Source: Methyloligella sp. (GTDB lineage Bacteria > Pseudomonadota > Alphaproteobacteria > Rhizobiales > HXMU1428-3). From it: DNA of 64,000 nt. Every line of letters starts with the position of its first letter. Within the stretch, counting starts at the first letter, position 1. A model generated the notes under the pieces. That model searched no databases. It saw only the letters and a list, made by a program, of their open reading frames with translations, and had not been told where the DNA came from. The stretch is from assembly GCA_021604645.1 (NCBI GenBank), contig BQJJ01000001.1:248001-312000 (forward strand). Direction: 5' to 3'. The position numbers and the translations under genes were made by a program. Of this stretch, positions 1 through 8,747 are shown piece after piece.

Positions 1-391
1 GCTCGCTTAATTTAGATAATAGGCAATAAGTAGCAGGCACTATGCCAACAAAGGCAAAACCATAAAAACAAGGGACCAAGTGCTGGAATTACACAGAGTT
101 AAGGTTATTAAATAGGATTAATCTTCCAACACCGCCTGTATTCAGGCCTGGATTTATTTGAAAATTAATCAAGTGATCACGCTTATTAATGAATTTTCAC
201 AGGGAAACTTGCGTCAACCTGACGCATAAGGCATCATAGTAACTTCATTGAAGAAAACTTTGCAGGTCTAAAAGGTCCAATAACAAAAAATACAGCCATA
301 AGAATTCGCAAAAGACCCTCAATGAAACCGTAGACAGTTAACCTCTATCCGGAAAGTTAACCTCTATAAAAGAAGGAGCTATGAGAAATCT
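1..391. other. Intergenic region upstream of CBS gene
   Basis: No coding region is seen. A 17-bp dyad TGCGTCA-ACC-TGACGCA lies at 210-226 and could be an operator. The 13-mer AGTTAACCTCTAT is directly repeated at 336-348 and 355-367, just before the ribosome binding site AGAAGGAG (371-378) of the next gene. Confidence 0.5.
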
Positions 392-823
392 ATGAATGTA
401 AATACCATCCTGAACGTTAAAGGCGGTGATGTAATCACTGTATCGACCTCAACTCCAATCCTTGAAGTGACAAAAACATTGGCCAAATTTGGTATTGGTT
501 CAATTGTTGTCACAAATGAAGACGGCACTTTAGCTGGGATTGTCTCTGAAAGAGATGTGGTGCGCGCGATTGCTCACATGGGTGTGGATGTCACAAATGA
601 ATCTGTTTCAGAAATCATGACAGAAAATATCATTACATGTGACCGCAATGATAGCGTCGATAAGATCATGGGAATTATGACGTCCAAGCGTTTCCGCCAC
701 ATGCCCGTGGTTGAAGAAGGTAAACTTAAAGGGATTATCTCAATCGGTGACGTTGTTCAGCAAAGAATTGCTGAAGCTGAGCTTGAAGCAAACGCAATGA
801 GAAGCTACATCGCAACTGGTTGA
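392..823 (+). CDS. CBS-domain pair protein
   Basis: This 143-residue cytosolic protein consists almost entirely of two tandem CBS motifs (about residues 8-65 and 75-132), a fold that binds adenosyl ligands such as AMP, ATP or NADH and usually senses energy state. The typical G-I-V-S-E-R-D-V-V-R signature closes the first motif. No catalytic domain is attached, so it is a stand-alone CBS protein of the kind common in alphaproteobacteria. The SD-like AGAAGGAG is 13 nt upstream; an ATG at 381 gives only a four-codon frame that overlaps this start. It appears monocistronic. Its partner cannot be told from the sequence. Confidence 0.85.
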   Translation: MNVNTILNVKGGDVITVSTSTPILEVTKTLAKFGIGSIVVTNEDGTLAGIVSERDVVRAIAHMGVDVTNESVSEIMTENIITCDRNDSVDKIMGIMTSKRFRHMPVVEEGKLKGIISIGDVVQQRIAEAELEANAMRSYIATG

Positions 824-1031
824 TTAGCCAGCTCAATTAAGCTCTTGAAACTTGGATTTTCAGATCATTGCTGAGATAAGTAAGTTTTATAATTCTTCTT
901 TAGTTGTTTTGCCTATGGGGAGGCAGAACAGCTAAAGCCTTGTGGGCACCTCAAGACAAAACATAGCTTTTTAGTCAACTCGCAATAACTATTTGAAAAT
1001 TGTAGCTAAAATACTAATGCTAGGCCATATT

Positions 1032-1946
1032 CTATGCGGCAAGGGAACCAAGGTGATGCTCAAGTTCATCACGAGCGCGCCAAGTTGCCTCTTCTCCTAA
1101 AGAAATCATTTCTTCAGCCCGATGAAAATCAAATAACCCAATATCGTCTAAACGTGGTTTGATTGAGAAATTAGGCGGGTCACCAGCAAGTCGCGCACGG
1201 GCGATACGGTCCTGAGTAATATTAAAAGCATCAAGCATAACTTTAGAAATTCCAGGGCTCTCACTCTTTTCACTAAAGAAGCGTGAGCGCCATTTACCCA
1301 AAGTTGTTTTGCGGTTTAATTTACTTTCATCTTCAGTTGGGATGTGTTCTATCTCTGTGGCCTCATGGCTAGAAATGACTGTACCCTTGCCGTAGGAATC
1401 ATTGTTCAAATTCACAGCAATAACAATATCAGCTCCAAATGCCCGGCACACAGAAACAGGTATGGGATTGACAATAGCGCCATCAAAAAGCCAGCGATTA
1501 TTAATGTTTACCGGTTTAAAAATACCAGGAAGTGCATAAGACGCACGCATGGCATCAACCAAATAACCCTTATCCATCCAAACTTCATGGCCAGAGCCAA
1601 GCTCAGTCGCCACTGAAATATATTGGCATTTCATGTTTTCAATGCGGACATCTTTTAGGTGAGTTTCAAGTGTTGCGCATATTCTCTTACCAGTAATTAA
1701 ACTCGAGCCAGCAAGATTTAAGTCCATAAAACCAAGGACTTTACGTGATGTAAGTTTGGTTGCAAAATGTTCTAGTTGAGGAAGTTCTTCAGCAGCATAG
1801 CAACCACCAACAATGGAGCCAATAGAGGTGCCGGCGACAATATCCGGTTTAATTCCGATTTTCTCAAGAGCCTTGAGAACGCCAATATGAGCCCAGCCAC
1901 GTGCTGCACCTCCACCAAGTGCAATGCCTATTTTTTTCTGTCTCAT
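1032..1946 (-). CDS. Patatin-like phospholipase (RssA type)
   Basis: 304-residue serine hydrolase of the patatin/RssA family, expected to cleave acyl esters of phospholipids through a Ser-Asp dyad. The N-terminal oxyanion loop GGGAARG lies at residues 11-17, the nucleophile is S41 in G-T-S-I-G, and the partner is D155 in the D-G-A motif. No signal peptide or membrane segment is apparent, so it is probably cytosolic or peripheral. A strand-matched purine-rich stretch precedes the ATG at 1946. It stands alone between the CBS gene and hisI-folE. The physiological substrate is unknown. Confidence 0.88.
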   Translation of the reverse strand: MRQKKIGIALGGGAARGWAHIGVLKALEKIGIKPDIVAGTSIGSIVGGCYAAEELPQLEHFATKLTSRKVLGFMDLNLAGSSLITGKRICATLETHLKDVRIENMKCQYISVATELGSGHEVWMDKGYLVDAMRASYALPGIFKPVNINNRWLFDGAIVNPIPVSVCRAFGADIVIAVNLNNDSYGKGTVISSHEATEIEHIPTEDESKLNRKTTLGKWRSRFFSEKSESPGISKVMLDAFNITQDRIARARLAGDPPNFSIKPRLDDIGLFDFHRAEEMISLGEEATWRARDELEHHLGSLAA

Positions 1947-2360
1947 ATCTCACTCTCTTTCATTAATAAAGATAGCTTACGAAATGCGTGCTGCTATAAC
2001 TCTCACTTGTGCAAAAAACTCCTATATACAAGCTTAATCCCTGTTTCAAAATGAGGCTATGTGAAGCTAGCCTTATGGTTACTATACTAGAACTCCATTA
2101 ATGAATTATTGTTGAATGAAACATTCATTGGCCAATAAAAGTGGTTCATAAAAAAGTGAAGCAGTGTGATAGGAACAAGAAAATATCCTGATACGAAGAA
2201 GGAGTGACGCCCCTTCGGGGTAAGGACATGGCAGCACGAGCTGCCCGGCGCACAAGATCAGCCCGAGCGGAACTTTAGCGAGCACGGATTAGCTGATCGT
2301 AACAGAAGCGCCGCACCTCGTAGGCCTGCAGCTTTAGCTGCAGAGTAGCCGTGAGAGAAA
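1947..2360. other. Intergenic region holding a structured repeat
   Basis: The left part is the promoter region of the minus-strand patatin gene and shows nothing definite. The right part (2191-2358) is copy A of the multi-hairpin repeat family described separately. No small coding region was recognised. Confidence 0.6.
2191..2358 (+). repeat. Multi-hairpin repeat, copy A
   Basis: Starts with the linker GAAGAAGGAG (2195-2204) and ends with TAGCC-GTGAGAG (2346-2357), two bases from the stop of hisI. Stems along it: CCCC/GGGG (2210-2220), GGCAGC/GCTGCC (2230-2245), CGGCGC/GCGCCG (2246-2251 with 2308-2313) and TGCAGC/GCTGCA (2327-2342). The third stem carries an insert of about 55 nt that contains its own GATCAGC/GCTGATC hairpin, absent from copies B and C. 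Strand is given by the reading that starts with GAAGAAGGAG; the transcribed strand is unknown. Confidence 0.75.
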
Positions 2361-2810
2361 TTAAGATCCGTAAACGTCTTTTGGATTAAAGAGCGGTTTC
2401 ATATCGTTAAACGATAAAGAGATATCACTTCCCGAGGTAGACTGATCATGATTAAGTGACAATTTGCGATAATAGCAGCTCTGGCGTCCTGTATGGCATG
2501 CGGCCTTTACACCTTCCATCTCAACCATGAAACAGATCGAATCTTGGTCGCAATCAATAAGCACATCTTTGATGAGCAAGCGGTTGCCACTGGTTTCACC
2601 CTTTTGCCAATAAGCTTGTCGAGACCGAGACCAAAAATTAGCGTACCCAGTTTCTAATGTCGTCTTGAGTGCATCAATATTGACAAAGGCTTGCATCAAA
2701 AGTGTGCCAGATGAAGCCTCAATGACAATCGCCGGCATTAAACCATCACTGTCAAACTTAGGAGTGAAATCTAAAGTTTCATCAATCTTCTGGGCATCAT
2801 CACTTGCCAT
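2361..2810 (-). CDS. hisI: Phosphoribosyl-AMP cyclohydrolase
   Basis: 149-residue enzyme of histidine biosynthesis that opens the adenine ring of phosphoribosyl-AMP (third pathway step). The metal-binding block D-C-D-Q-D-S-I and the A-C-H-T-G-R-Q-S-C-Y zinc/active-site block are intact. As is usual in alphaproteobacteria it is separate from HisE. Its ATG (2808-2810) overlaps the end of folE by 11 nt, so the two are translationally coupled. Sharing an operon with folE makes sense because both enzymes open the purine imidazole ring. Downstream the gene runs directly into repeat copy A. Confidence 0.93.
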   Translation of the reverse strand: MASDDAQKIDETLDFTPKFDSDGLMPAIVIEASSGTLLMQAFVNIDALKTTLETGYANFWSRSRQAYWQKGETSGNRLLIKDVLIDCDQDSICFMVEMEGVKAACHTGRQSCYYRKLSLNHDQSTSGSDISLSFNDMKPLFNPKDVYGS

Positions 2811-3456
2811 TATTTACCATTCCCAAAAAGCGAGTTCTCAAATCTTTATCATCTTGGAATAAACCAGTAAAACGCGTTGTGATTGTTGCAACGTTCTGTT
2901 TGTTCACACCCCGCATAGACATGCACTGATGCTCAGCTTCAATCATTACGGCAGTTCCGCGTGTCCCAAGTCCTTTATCAATGGCTCGCGTGATCTGAGC
3001 CGTCATAGTTTCCTGGGTTTGTAATCTTTTGGAAAAGGTCTCAACAATGCGCGCCAATTTAGAAATTCCAACAACTTTTTTGGAAGGCATATAAGCGATA
3101 TGAACCTTGCCAACAAACGGAACCATATGGTGCTCACAGTGTGAGCTCATATCAATTCCGCGTAGCATCACCATATCATCATAACCAGCTACATCTTCAA
3201 AAGTGCGAGATAAAATCTCCATCGCATCTTCATCATAGCCCTTAAAGAATTCGCCATATGCTTTGGCAACTCGTTTCGGAGTATCAATTAATCCTTCACG
3301 CGCTGGGTCATCACCAGCCCAGGCAATTAATGTGCGAACAGCGTCCTCTGCCTCAGCTCGAGTTGGGCGAGAAGCAGAAGTTTGTTTTAAGCCAGTGGCG
3401 TTTTTCTTTAAACTTCCGTTGCTATTTTTGGGAGAGTTATCAGTAATGGTCGTCAT
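2800..3456 (-). CDS. folE: GTP cyclohydrolase I
   Basis: 218-residue GTP cyclohydrolase I (GTP to dihydroneopterin triphosphate, first step of folate/pterin synthesis). The zinc ligands are present as C107 and H110 in S-H-C-E-H-H and C178 in E-H-Q-C-M-S-M-R-G. Residues 1-30 are a low-complexity, polar extension beyond the conserved core, which begins about residue 33. It is the first gene of the folE-hisI pair and overlaps it by 11 nt. It is a type IA enzyme by sequence, with no sign of a type IB fold. Confidence 0.94.
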   Translation of the reverse strand: MTTITDNSPKNSNGSLKKNATGLKQTSASRPTRAEAEDAVRTLIAWAGDDPAREGLIDTPKRVAKAYGEFFKGYDEDAMEILSRTFEDVAGYDDMVMLRGIDMSSHCEHHMVPFVGKVHIAYMPSKKVVGISKLARIVETFSKRLQTQETMTAQITRAIDKGLGTRGTAVMIEAEHQCMSMRGVNKQNVATITTRFTGLFQDDKDLRTRFLGMVNNGK

Positions 3457-3982
3457 TCGTCACCTAATCTTTTAAGCTCTTCTCTGCGAATGAGTGATTT
3501 GCCGGACTTTGTTATTAAGTCGCAGAGGCGAATGTTATCAAGTCGCATAGGCATATCATTTTTCACAGTGTACTAATTTCTAAAATGTACTTAGAAATGT
3601 ACTTAAATTTTGAGCACTTAATCGTTTCTGTCAGAGAAAGCAAAGTTAATTAATTAAAAACTTTACATTCAGCTGTGCGAAAAGAGATAAGAGGTCATCT
3701 CTTGTTATTTAAGCATTCCATTCTTAAATTGTAATTCATCATTTAAAATGAAGAAAAAATAATGGTTAGCATAAAAAAACTGATAAGACCTTGGCCTAAT
3801 TCGCCCTTGAGCTTAAGTTTTTGCATATAGCATATTTGATTGTATGTTTGGAAAATAAAATTTCAGCGTCAAATATACGATCTAATATTGTTATATTGTA
3901 TCATATATAGTGGTGTGGGTCAGGTTTCAAGCATAAGCTTCAAATTTACTAAACTCATAGTGTTAAAGGATCATCTAAATTT
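3457..3982. other. AT-rich divergent intergenic region
   Basis: About 526 nt between the divergent folE and the scaffold gene, so it must hold both promoters. It contains an AAGAGAT/ATCTCTT hairpin near 3684-3705 and an imperfect direct repeat of AAGTCGCA (about 3517 and 3539). No convincing small gene was found. Confidence 0.4.
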
Positions 3983-4420
3983 ATGGACGCCCCTGAAGAT
4001 ATTTACAGCACCAAAATTTTAGAAGTGGTCGCTTCAATGCCTCAATCGGAGGCTTTTGAAGGGGCAGATGGGTCTGCGACCAAAAATTCAAAATTATGTG
4101 GTTCAAAAATTCACGTTGACTTAAATGTGTCAGGCGAAAAAATAACTAGATATGGACAAACCGTTGAAGCATGCCTGCTTGGTCAGGCCGCTGCCTCTGT
4201 CATGGCGCAAAATGCCGTTGGTCTAACCAAAAGTGATATTGAGGCCATCAGAGATGAAATGTTAGCGATGCTCAAAGAAGAGGGGCCAGCTCCCAAAGGT
4301 ATTTGGGCAGACCTCGAAGTGCTCTATCCGGTAAAAGATTACAAACCAAGACACACATCAATGATGCTTGTGTTCGAAGCAACACTGACCGCTATGGCAG
4401 AGGCGTTAAAGAATAAATAA
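3983..4420 (+). CDS. NifU/IscU-like Fe-S scaffold protein
   Basis: 145-residue protein of the NifU N-terminal/IscU fold, expected in Fe-S cluster assembly. Two of the three scaffold cysteines are visible: C39 in K-L-C-G-S and C64 in E-A-C-L-L-G-Q. The third canonical position, after the conserved histidine, is H124-T125 instead of His-Cys. So this is the divergent alphaproteobacterial subfamily, usually encoded next to yidD and folE as here. With one ligand missing, holding a cluster like IscU is uncertain; a carrier or partner role is possible. The start is the first in-frame ATG after the AT-rich leader. Confidence 0.8.
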   Translation: MDAPEDIYSTKILEVVASMPQSEAFEGADGSATKNSKLCGSKIHVDLNVSGEKITRYGQTVEACLLGQAAASVMAQNAVGLTKSDIEAIRDEMLAMLKEEGPAPKGIWADLEVLYPVKDYKPRHTSMMLVFEATLTAMAEALKNK

Positions 4421-4436
4421 AAATAAGCTGAACGAA

Positions 4437-4868
4437 TTATCGATCGTCGATTGATTTAAACTTGATATTGAAGTTTTCTAATATACCTCTTTGAACGCAC
4501 ATGTCTTGCATATAATAATCTTCATGCTCAGCATGACACTTTTTAGCTATATGCTTACATGCAGTATATACATAACCAATCTTAGCCCATTTACATCTTG
4601 TATCTTTAACACGTTGCGCTAATTGACTAGGCCAGTCTTTATCAAAATTATCATCCGGATTTGTGAGAGATGAATAGATTGAAGGAAATGTTTTAGTAAT
4701 TTTACTAGGTTTAATTGAAGGTAATAAAAACCGTGTCATTAATCGATTAAAATAGTTTGGATCATAATTGTTTTGATGTTCAGACAAATTTGGTGAATGA
4801 AAAAGAAAAAAACCACACAAGAAACCTAATATGGTTGTGAGTAATATTTGTAATTTTAAAGAAATCAT
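4437..4868 (-). CDS. Uncharacterised membrane-anchored or secreted protein
   Basis: 143 residues that I do not recognise. Residues 4-23 are hydrophobic with a C-G-F-F-L core, giving either a signal peptide or a single N-terminal anchor. The remainder is polar and carries seven cysteines after the hydrophobic segment region, several spaced C-x(3-8)-C near the C terminus (C-K-H-I-A-K-K-C), which suggests disulphides in the periplasm. Base composition is more AT-rich than the flanking genes, suggesting an orphan or acquired gene. It converges on the scaffold gene with only 16 nt between the stops. Confidence 0.5.
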   Translation of the reverse strand: MISLKLQILLTTILGFLCGFFLFHSPNLSEHQNNYDPNYFNRLMTRFLLPSIKPSKITKTFPSIYSSLTNPDDNFDKDWPSQLAQRVKDTRCKWAKIGYVYTACKHIAKKCHAEHEDYYMQDMCVQRGILENFNIKFKSIDDR

Positions 4869-5017
4869 GTGTGTTGACGCTTCTCTTTGTTTGATAGGGT
4901 AAGTTTTATACTTAGAAAGCTAGTCAGTAAAATCATATTATGAAATATGTTTGTGATGGTTACTTGTTAGTTAAGATGTAAAGTGTCCCATTAATATTTG
5001 AAATTATCGGTGCGTAA

Positions 5018-5362
5018 ATGATCAAAAAAATAACAACACTGTTGGATATATCTTCGCGCTGGGCACTAAAACTACCGATTTATGTCTATCGATATTCTCT
5101 GTCAGCAATCATGGGGCGGCAATGTCGTCATGAACCAAGCTGCTCATTATATGCAATCGACGCAATAAATCTAAATGGAGCATGGAAAGGGTTCTGGCTA
5201 ACATTGTCGCGTGTTTGGCGATGTGGGCCAGGAGGCAGTCATGGATTTGATCCCGCCCCGGATTTAACAGATGTTTCCTATCCGCTTTGGAAAGCTTGGT
5301 CTTATGGAGTTTGGAGAAAAAAGAGTTTGGGTCAAAAAGATGAAAAACAAAACAACAACTGA
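5018..5362 (+). CDS. yidD: Membrane protein insertion efficiency factor YidD
   Basis: 114-residue YidD homologue, a small inner-membrane-associated protein that helps YidC insert membrane proteins. The family core is plain: a short amphipathic N terminus, R-H-E-P-S-C-S-x-Y with its cysteine, G-x-W-K-G, and R-x-x-R-C-G-P-G-G-S-H-G-F-D-P. The C-terminal 25 residues form a lysine-rich tail. It stands between the scaffold gene and thrS, the usual rhizobial neighbourhood, but here the large patatin gene is inserted between yidD and thrS on the opposite strand, with a 10-nt gap between the yidD and patatin stops. Confidence 0.92.
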   Translation: MIKKITTLLDISSRWALKLPIYVYRYSLSAIMGRQCRHEPSCSLYAIDAINLNGAWKGFWLTLSRVWRCGPGGSHGFDPAPDLTDVSYPLWKAWSYGVWRKKSLGQKDEKQNNN

Positions 5363-5372
5363 GCTATGGTCA

Positions 5373-8300
5373 TTACTTCTGTTTTATTGAACCTGTGAAA
5401 GTACCATCCTCTTCAGAAGGACTTACCCGGTCTTCCCTATCAGATTTCCCCTCAGTTTGGCCGCGAGCAATAGCATTTTCCTCTTTCAGCTTTTGAGGCT
5501 TCACCCGATGTTTCCAATGGTTCAACTGTGCTTTTCTAAATTTTCGAATGGCACAAAAGGCCGGATTTAACTTTTGATTTAAGGTGAGGTTCTCGCTTTG
5601 TCTATCATCCCGTTTCCACTTCATTTGATTGTTCAAAGCGTTCTGAACAGATTTCGAAAGCCACCAACTCATTGAAAGTCGTTTGCTAGACCCAAGCTCA
5701 TCTTTAATTCCAGCCACTTGGAAATGAACAAATCTGTCTTGCCCATCAATGCCTGCAAGCGCGATCGCATGGCTCCCTCTTGCGACACGTGCATTTAATA
5801 ATGCGCTGGTAACCGAGGTGAGCTCAGGTAAAAATTGATGCTCTTCTGGCGGCGGGTTGTGATTAACAAAACTGTGCTCCGGGCAGCGAAATTTTTCTGT
5901 GCTTTGCAAATGTTCAGGGCTCTCTTTCAGAGTAACCGGATGATTGCTAATCTGAATGAGAATGGGCTTTAAGGCATTGTTTGAAAGAGTTTCAATTGCT
6001 TTGGCAAGTTCCAAAGTTGTTAGCATCCCTGAATTGTCAAAATATCCCCCATCAACAACCCGGTCGATAATCCGCCCCTGTATATTGCGTAAATTGCCGT
6101 GCGGTGAAATCAAAGGAAAACGAGCGGAAAGCGAAATAGCCTTGGAGATGGAAATATCAGGAATGGCCTCTTGAGATTGTTCACTATCCCAATTTTCAGC
6201 TGCTACTTGGCCATCGTCAATTTTATGCGCCAGAAGTTCATGGAGATCCAAACTGTCTGTGAAAATTGAAACAATCGGTGAGGCAGACGACTGGCTCTGA
6301 TCCGCACTTGCCAAATAAGGAGCAAATTGTATTTTATCTCTGATATTGTAACTAGGCTCTAAAGGCGTTGCGATCACTCTCTTGCCTGTCGAAACAGATG
6401 TGCCGTTTAATAATAAAAGTGGCAACCAGTGTTCTTCATTAGGGACATAAGAAAGAAGCGGCTCTACTAGGTGAGGGCGTTCTGTTAAATGTTGAAACCG
6501 TTTGTGCCAAGCCTGCTCGAGACTTTTTGCGCGGTCTGTTTTAGTCAGCAACCCAATAAGACTTGAAAGCGCAAGATTATCCCTGAAGGCAAAAGAGATC
6601 ATCGCTGGTGATAAAAAGTCACCAGCCGTAATCGCCTGCAAACAATTTTTCCAATTTGGCTGATAGTAAACTTTATCCTTCGAGGCCGTTGGCACAGAAA
6701 ACAATAATCCGTCTTGCCGCAAAGGCTGCCCCTTACAAGGATCTGTTCCATAAAGGCTGGTAGAGCTTGCCTTTAATGAGGCCGCATAGGTAGCACTTCC
6801 TAAAGACCCTCCTGAGACAGAAGAGATCGCGAAAATATGCTTTGCGACATCTTGAGCCGTTTTGGGGCGCTCAGAATTTGGCAATTGCTTGGGCCAGAAA
6901 AGAGAGGGGTTATCATGTAATTCCCCAAGAACAGTCGCTACAAAAAATGCAGAGCGAGAGGCTCCGCCACTTGCGGCAATGAGAATAGGTGGCGGGCAGG
7001 CCCGCGGCGTTTCCTTGCAGTTATGATGATCCATCCAAATTTCAAGCGCTTTTTTGAGTGCTAACTTTTGTGATCCCTGCACTGGAGAGCTAAGTTTATC
7101 AGAGATTTTCTGAGTGTCTTTTTTCTGTATGACAGCCGCCAGTTCAACATCATGATTGTCACCAAAGCCCCAACTTAGTGCAATACCACAAATGATAAAC
7201 ACAGTGAGAAAAGGAAACCGTAATTGGTTTGAAAGAAACGTGACAGTCGTTAGAAGCGGCACCCAAATTGAAAGTAAGACTGGCAATAGCAAAGCACGCC
7301 CAATTTCAAAAGGCGGTTGGTCAGGGCTATTTAGAGCAAATAATGCCCAAATAATCATAACTAACGTGAGAGCGAAAAGACCCAGCATCAACCCTCGTAC
7401 ATTTTCAGAAGGAGCTTCAAAACGAAAGAGCCCTAATTTGCGAAATGGGAAAAATTTAGGACTATTAGCTTTGAGTTGTTGAGTATGATTGGGGCGAACT
7501 TGAATGGGGAGATATTCGGAAAGTGCCCGTGTCTGGCGCAGCATAAATTGATGCGACGCAGGAAGCGCTCTAGATAAAAAGTAAAGCAGAGCCCGCCGCT
7601 TTGCAACAAAAGTGTAAAATACAACTCCCCACAAAATGGTCACCAAGGGGAGAGCCAGATTATGCAAAACCTGCATTCGGTAATGTTCAGCAAGGCGTGT
7701 TTTAAAATAAAGGTCACTTGCAGCAGCCAGCCAATAAAGAATAGCAATGCCAGAAAGGATAAAAGCCGAGCGCCCTAAACGCCGCGTAATGGTCTGAACT
7801 AGAATTAAACCGCCAAGCACAAAAATAAGAGGTAGAATATAGTGATTTTGCGCGCTGCTAATGAGAAATTGATCGTCAATTTGCAGGTTTCTTAGCGCAT
7901 TTACCTGGCCAATGAATATGGCAATGATACAAGTCCAGCCCAGATAACGAGGCACAGCTTCTATCCAATATGCGAAAGCCACCTCATCACCTCGAGACAA
8001 TGGCCAGCTTTCAAAAGATAGCACCGTCCGCGCGCAATAATGAACAATAAATGCCCAAAGAAAGCTCAATCCATAAAAGGTACACCAAAATTTGAATGTA
8101 TTAATATAATCAGCCGTTGTCGGGTTTTGATAATAAGTAAGCTCAGTATAGAGGTCTTGAACTTGTGGTAAAAAACTAAGAACTAACGCAAGTAATGCAC
8201 TTGCAGTACTAACACGGCAAAGCCAAAGGACAAGCAAGAGCCGGCGCACATCGCGCCAGACATCTGCTACAAAATCGACTATTGAGCGAGCCGTAAACAT
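5373..8300 (-). CDS. Large membrane-anchored patatin-like phospholipase
   Basis: 975-residue fusion. Roughly residues 10-390 hold about ten hydrophobic segments (an integral membrane domain). Residues about 430-860 are a patatin-like hydrolase with an S-G-G-A-S-R oxyanion loop near residue 443, nucleophile S496 in S-V-S-G-G-S, and catalytic D750 in V-D-G-G-Y-F. The final 110 residues are highly charged. Patatins are normally soluble, so anchoring the lipase to a polytopic domain suggests it acts on the lipids of the membrane it sits in. The gene is monocistronic and separates yidD from thrS. Substrate and regulation are unknown. Confidence 0.75.
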   Translation of the reverse strand: MFTARSIVDFVADVWRDVRRLLLVLWLCRVSTASALLALVLSFLPQVQDLYTELTYYQNPTTADYINTFKFWCTFYGLSFLWAFIVHYCARTVLSFESWPLSRGDEVAFAYWIEAVPRYLGWTCIIAIFIGQVNALRNLQIDDQFLISSAQNHYILPLIFVLGGLILVQTITRRLGRSAFILSGIAILYWLAAASDLYFKTRLAEHYRMQVLHNLALPLVTILWGVVFYTFVAKRRALLYFLSRALPASHQFMLRQTRALSEYLPIQVRPNHTQQLKANSPKFFPFRKLGLFRFEAPSENVRGLMLGLFALTLVMIIWALFALNSPDQPPFEIGRALLLPVLLSIWVPLLTTVTFLSNQLRFPFLTVFIICGIALSWGFGDNHDVELAAVIQKKDTQKISDKLSSPVQGSQKLALKKALEIWMDHHNCKETPRACPPPILIAASGGASRSAFFVATVLGELHDNPSLFWPKQLPNSERPKTAQDVAKHIFAISSVSGGSLGSATYAASLKASSTSLYGTDPCKGQPLRQDGLLFSVPTASKDKVYYQPNWKNCLQAITAGDFLSPAMISFAFRDNLALSSLIGLLTKTDRAKSLEQAWHKRFQHLTERPHLVEPLLSYVPNEEHWLPLLLLNGTSVSTGKRVIATPLEPSYNIRDKIQFAPYLASADQSQSSASPIVSIFTDSLDLHELLAHKIDDGQVAAENWDSEQSQEAIPDISISKAISLSARFPLISPHGNLRNIQGRIIDRVVDGGYFDNSGMLTTLELAKAIETLSNNALKPILIQISNHPVTLKESPEHLQSTEKFRCPEHSFVNHNPPPEEHQFLPELTSVTSALLNARVARGSHAIALAGIDGQDRFVHFQVAGIKDELGSSKRLSMSWWLSKSVQNALNNQMKWKRDDRQSENLTLNQKLNPAFCAIRKFRKAQLNHWKHRVKPQKLKEENAIARGQTEGKSDREDRVSPSEEDGTFTGSIKQK

Positions 8301-8747
8301 CTAAATGTCTATTCCCTTTTAGCCAAAGCTTAGTATTCAAGCTAAAGCAAAGTATCTGAAAGTGAAAAATCCAATCAGCACAAAAGACAAATAGATTGGT
8401 AATTAAGGAACTCAGTCTGAATGTTCTGATCAATTGTTCTTAAAGCTTGATAGCTGCCTACAGAGTTGAACAAAGAAAAAACGCGATTCAGTACCGTGAT
8501 TTTAACCGAATTGACCAGTGATGACGAGATGCCCAATGTCAGTTATACACATGACTTAATATGTTGATGGCCTAGTCAGAGAAGCTAAAAGCGATCAATG
8601 TTGCTAAATAAAATAGACCTTAGCTTCAAACACTGGACTTTCTACCCTAAAACGTGTAGATGCCCCTTATTCTAATTATTTAATAAAGTCTTAGACTTCA
8701 ATTTTCCACTTACCTGCACTGGTTTGCAGCGATTGAGAGGTTTCCAA
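8301..8747. other. Divergent intergenic region before thrS
   Basis: Contains the promoters of the large patatin gene (minus) and thrS (plus). I see no T-box-like leader, which is expected for this phylum. GAGAGG (8735-8740) is the ribosome binding site that selects the thrS ATG at 8748 over an upstream in-frame TTG at 8724. Confidence 0.45.

Noticed and set aside
3840-4022. 60-codon frame before the scaffold gene
   Set aside because: It overlaps the scaffold start out of frame and has no ribosome site or conserved motif.
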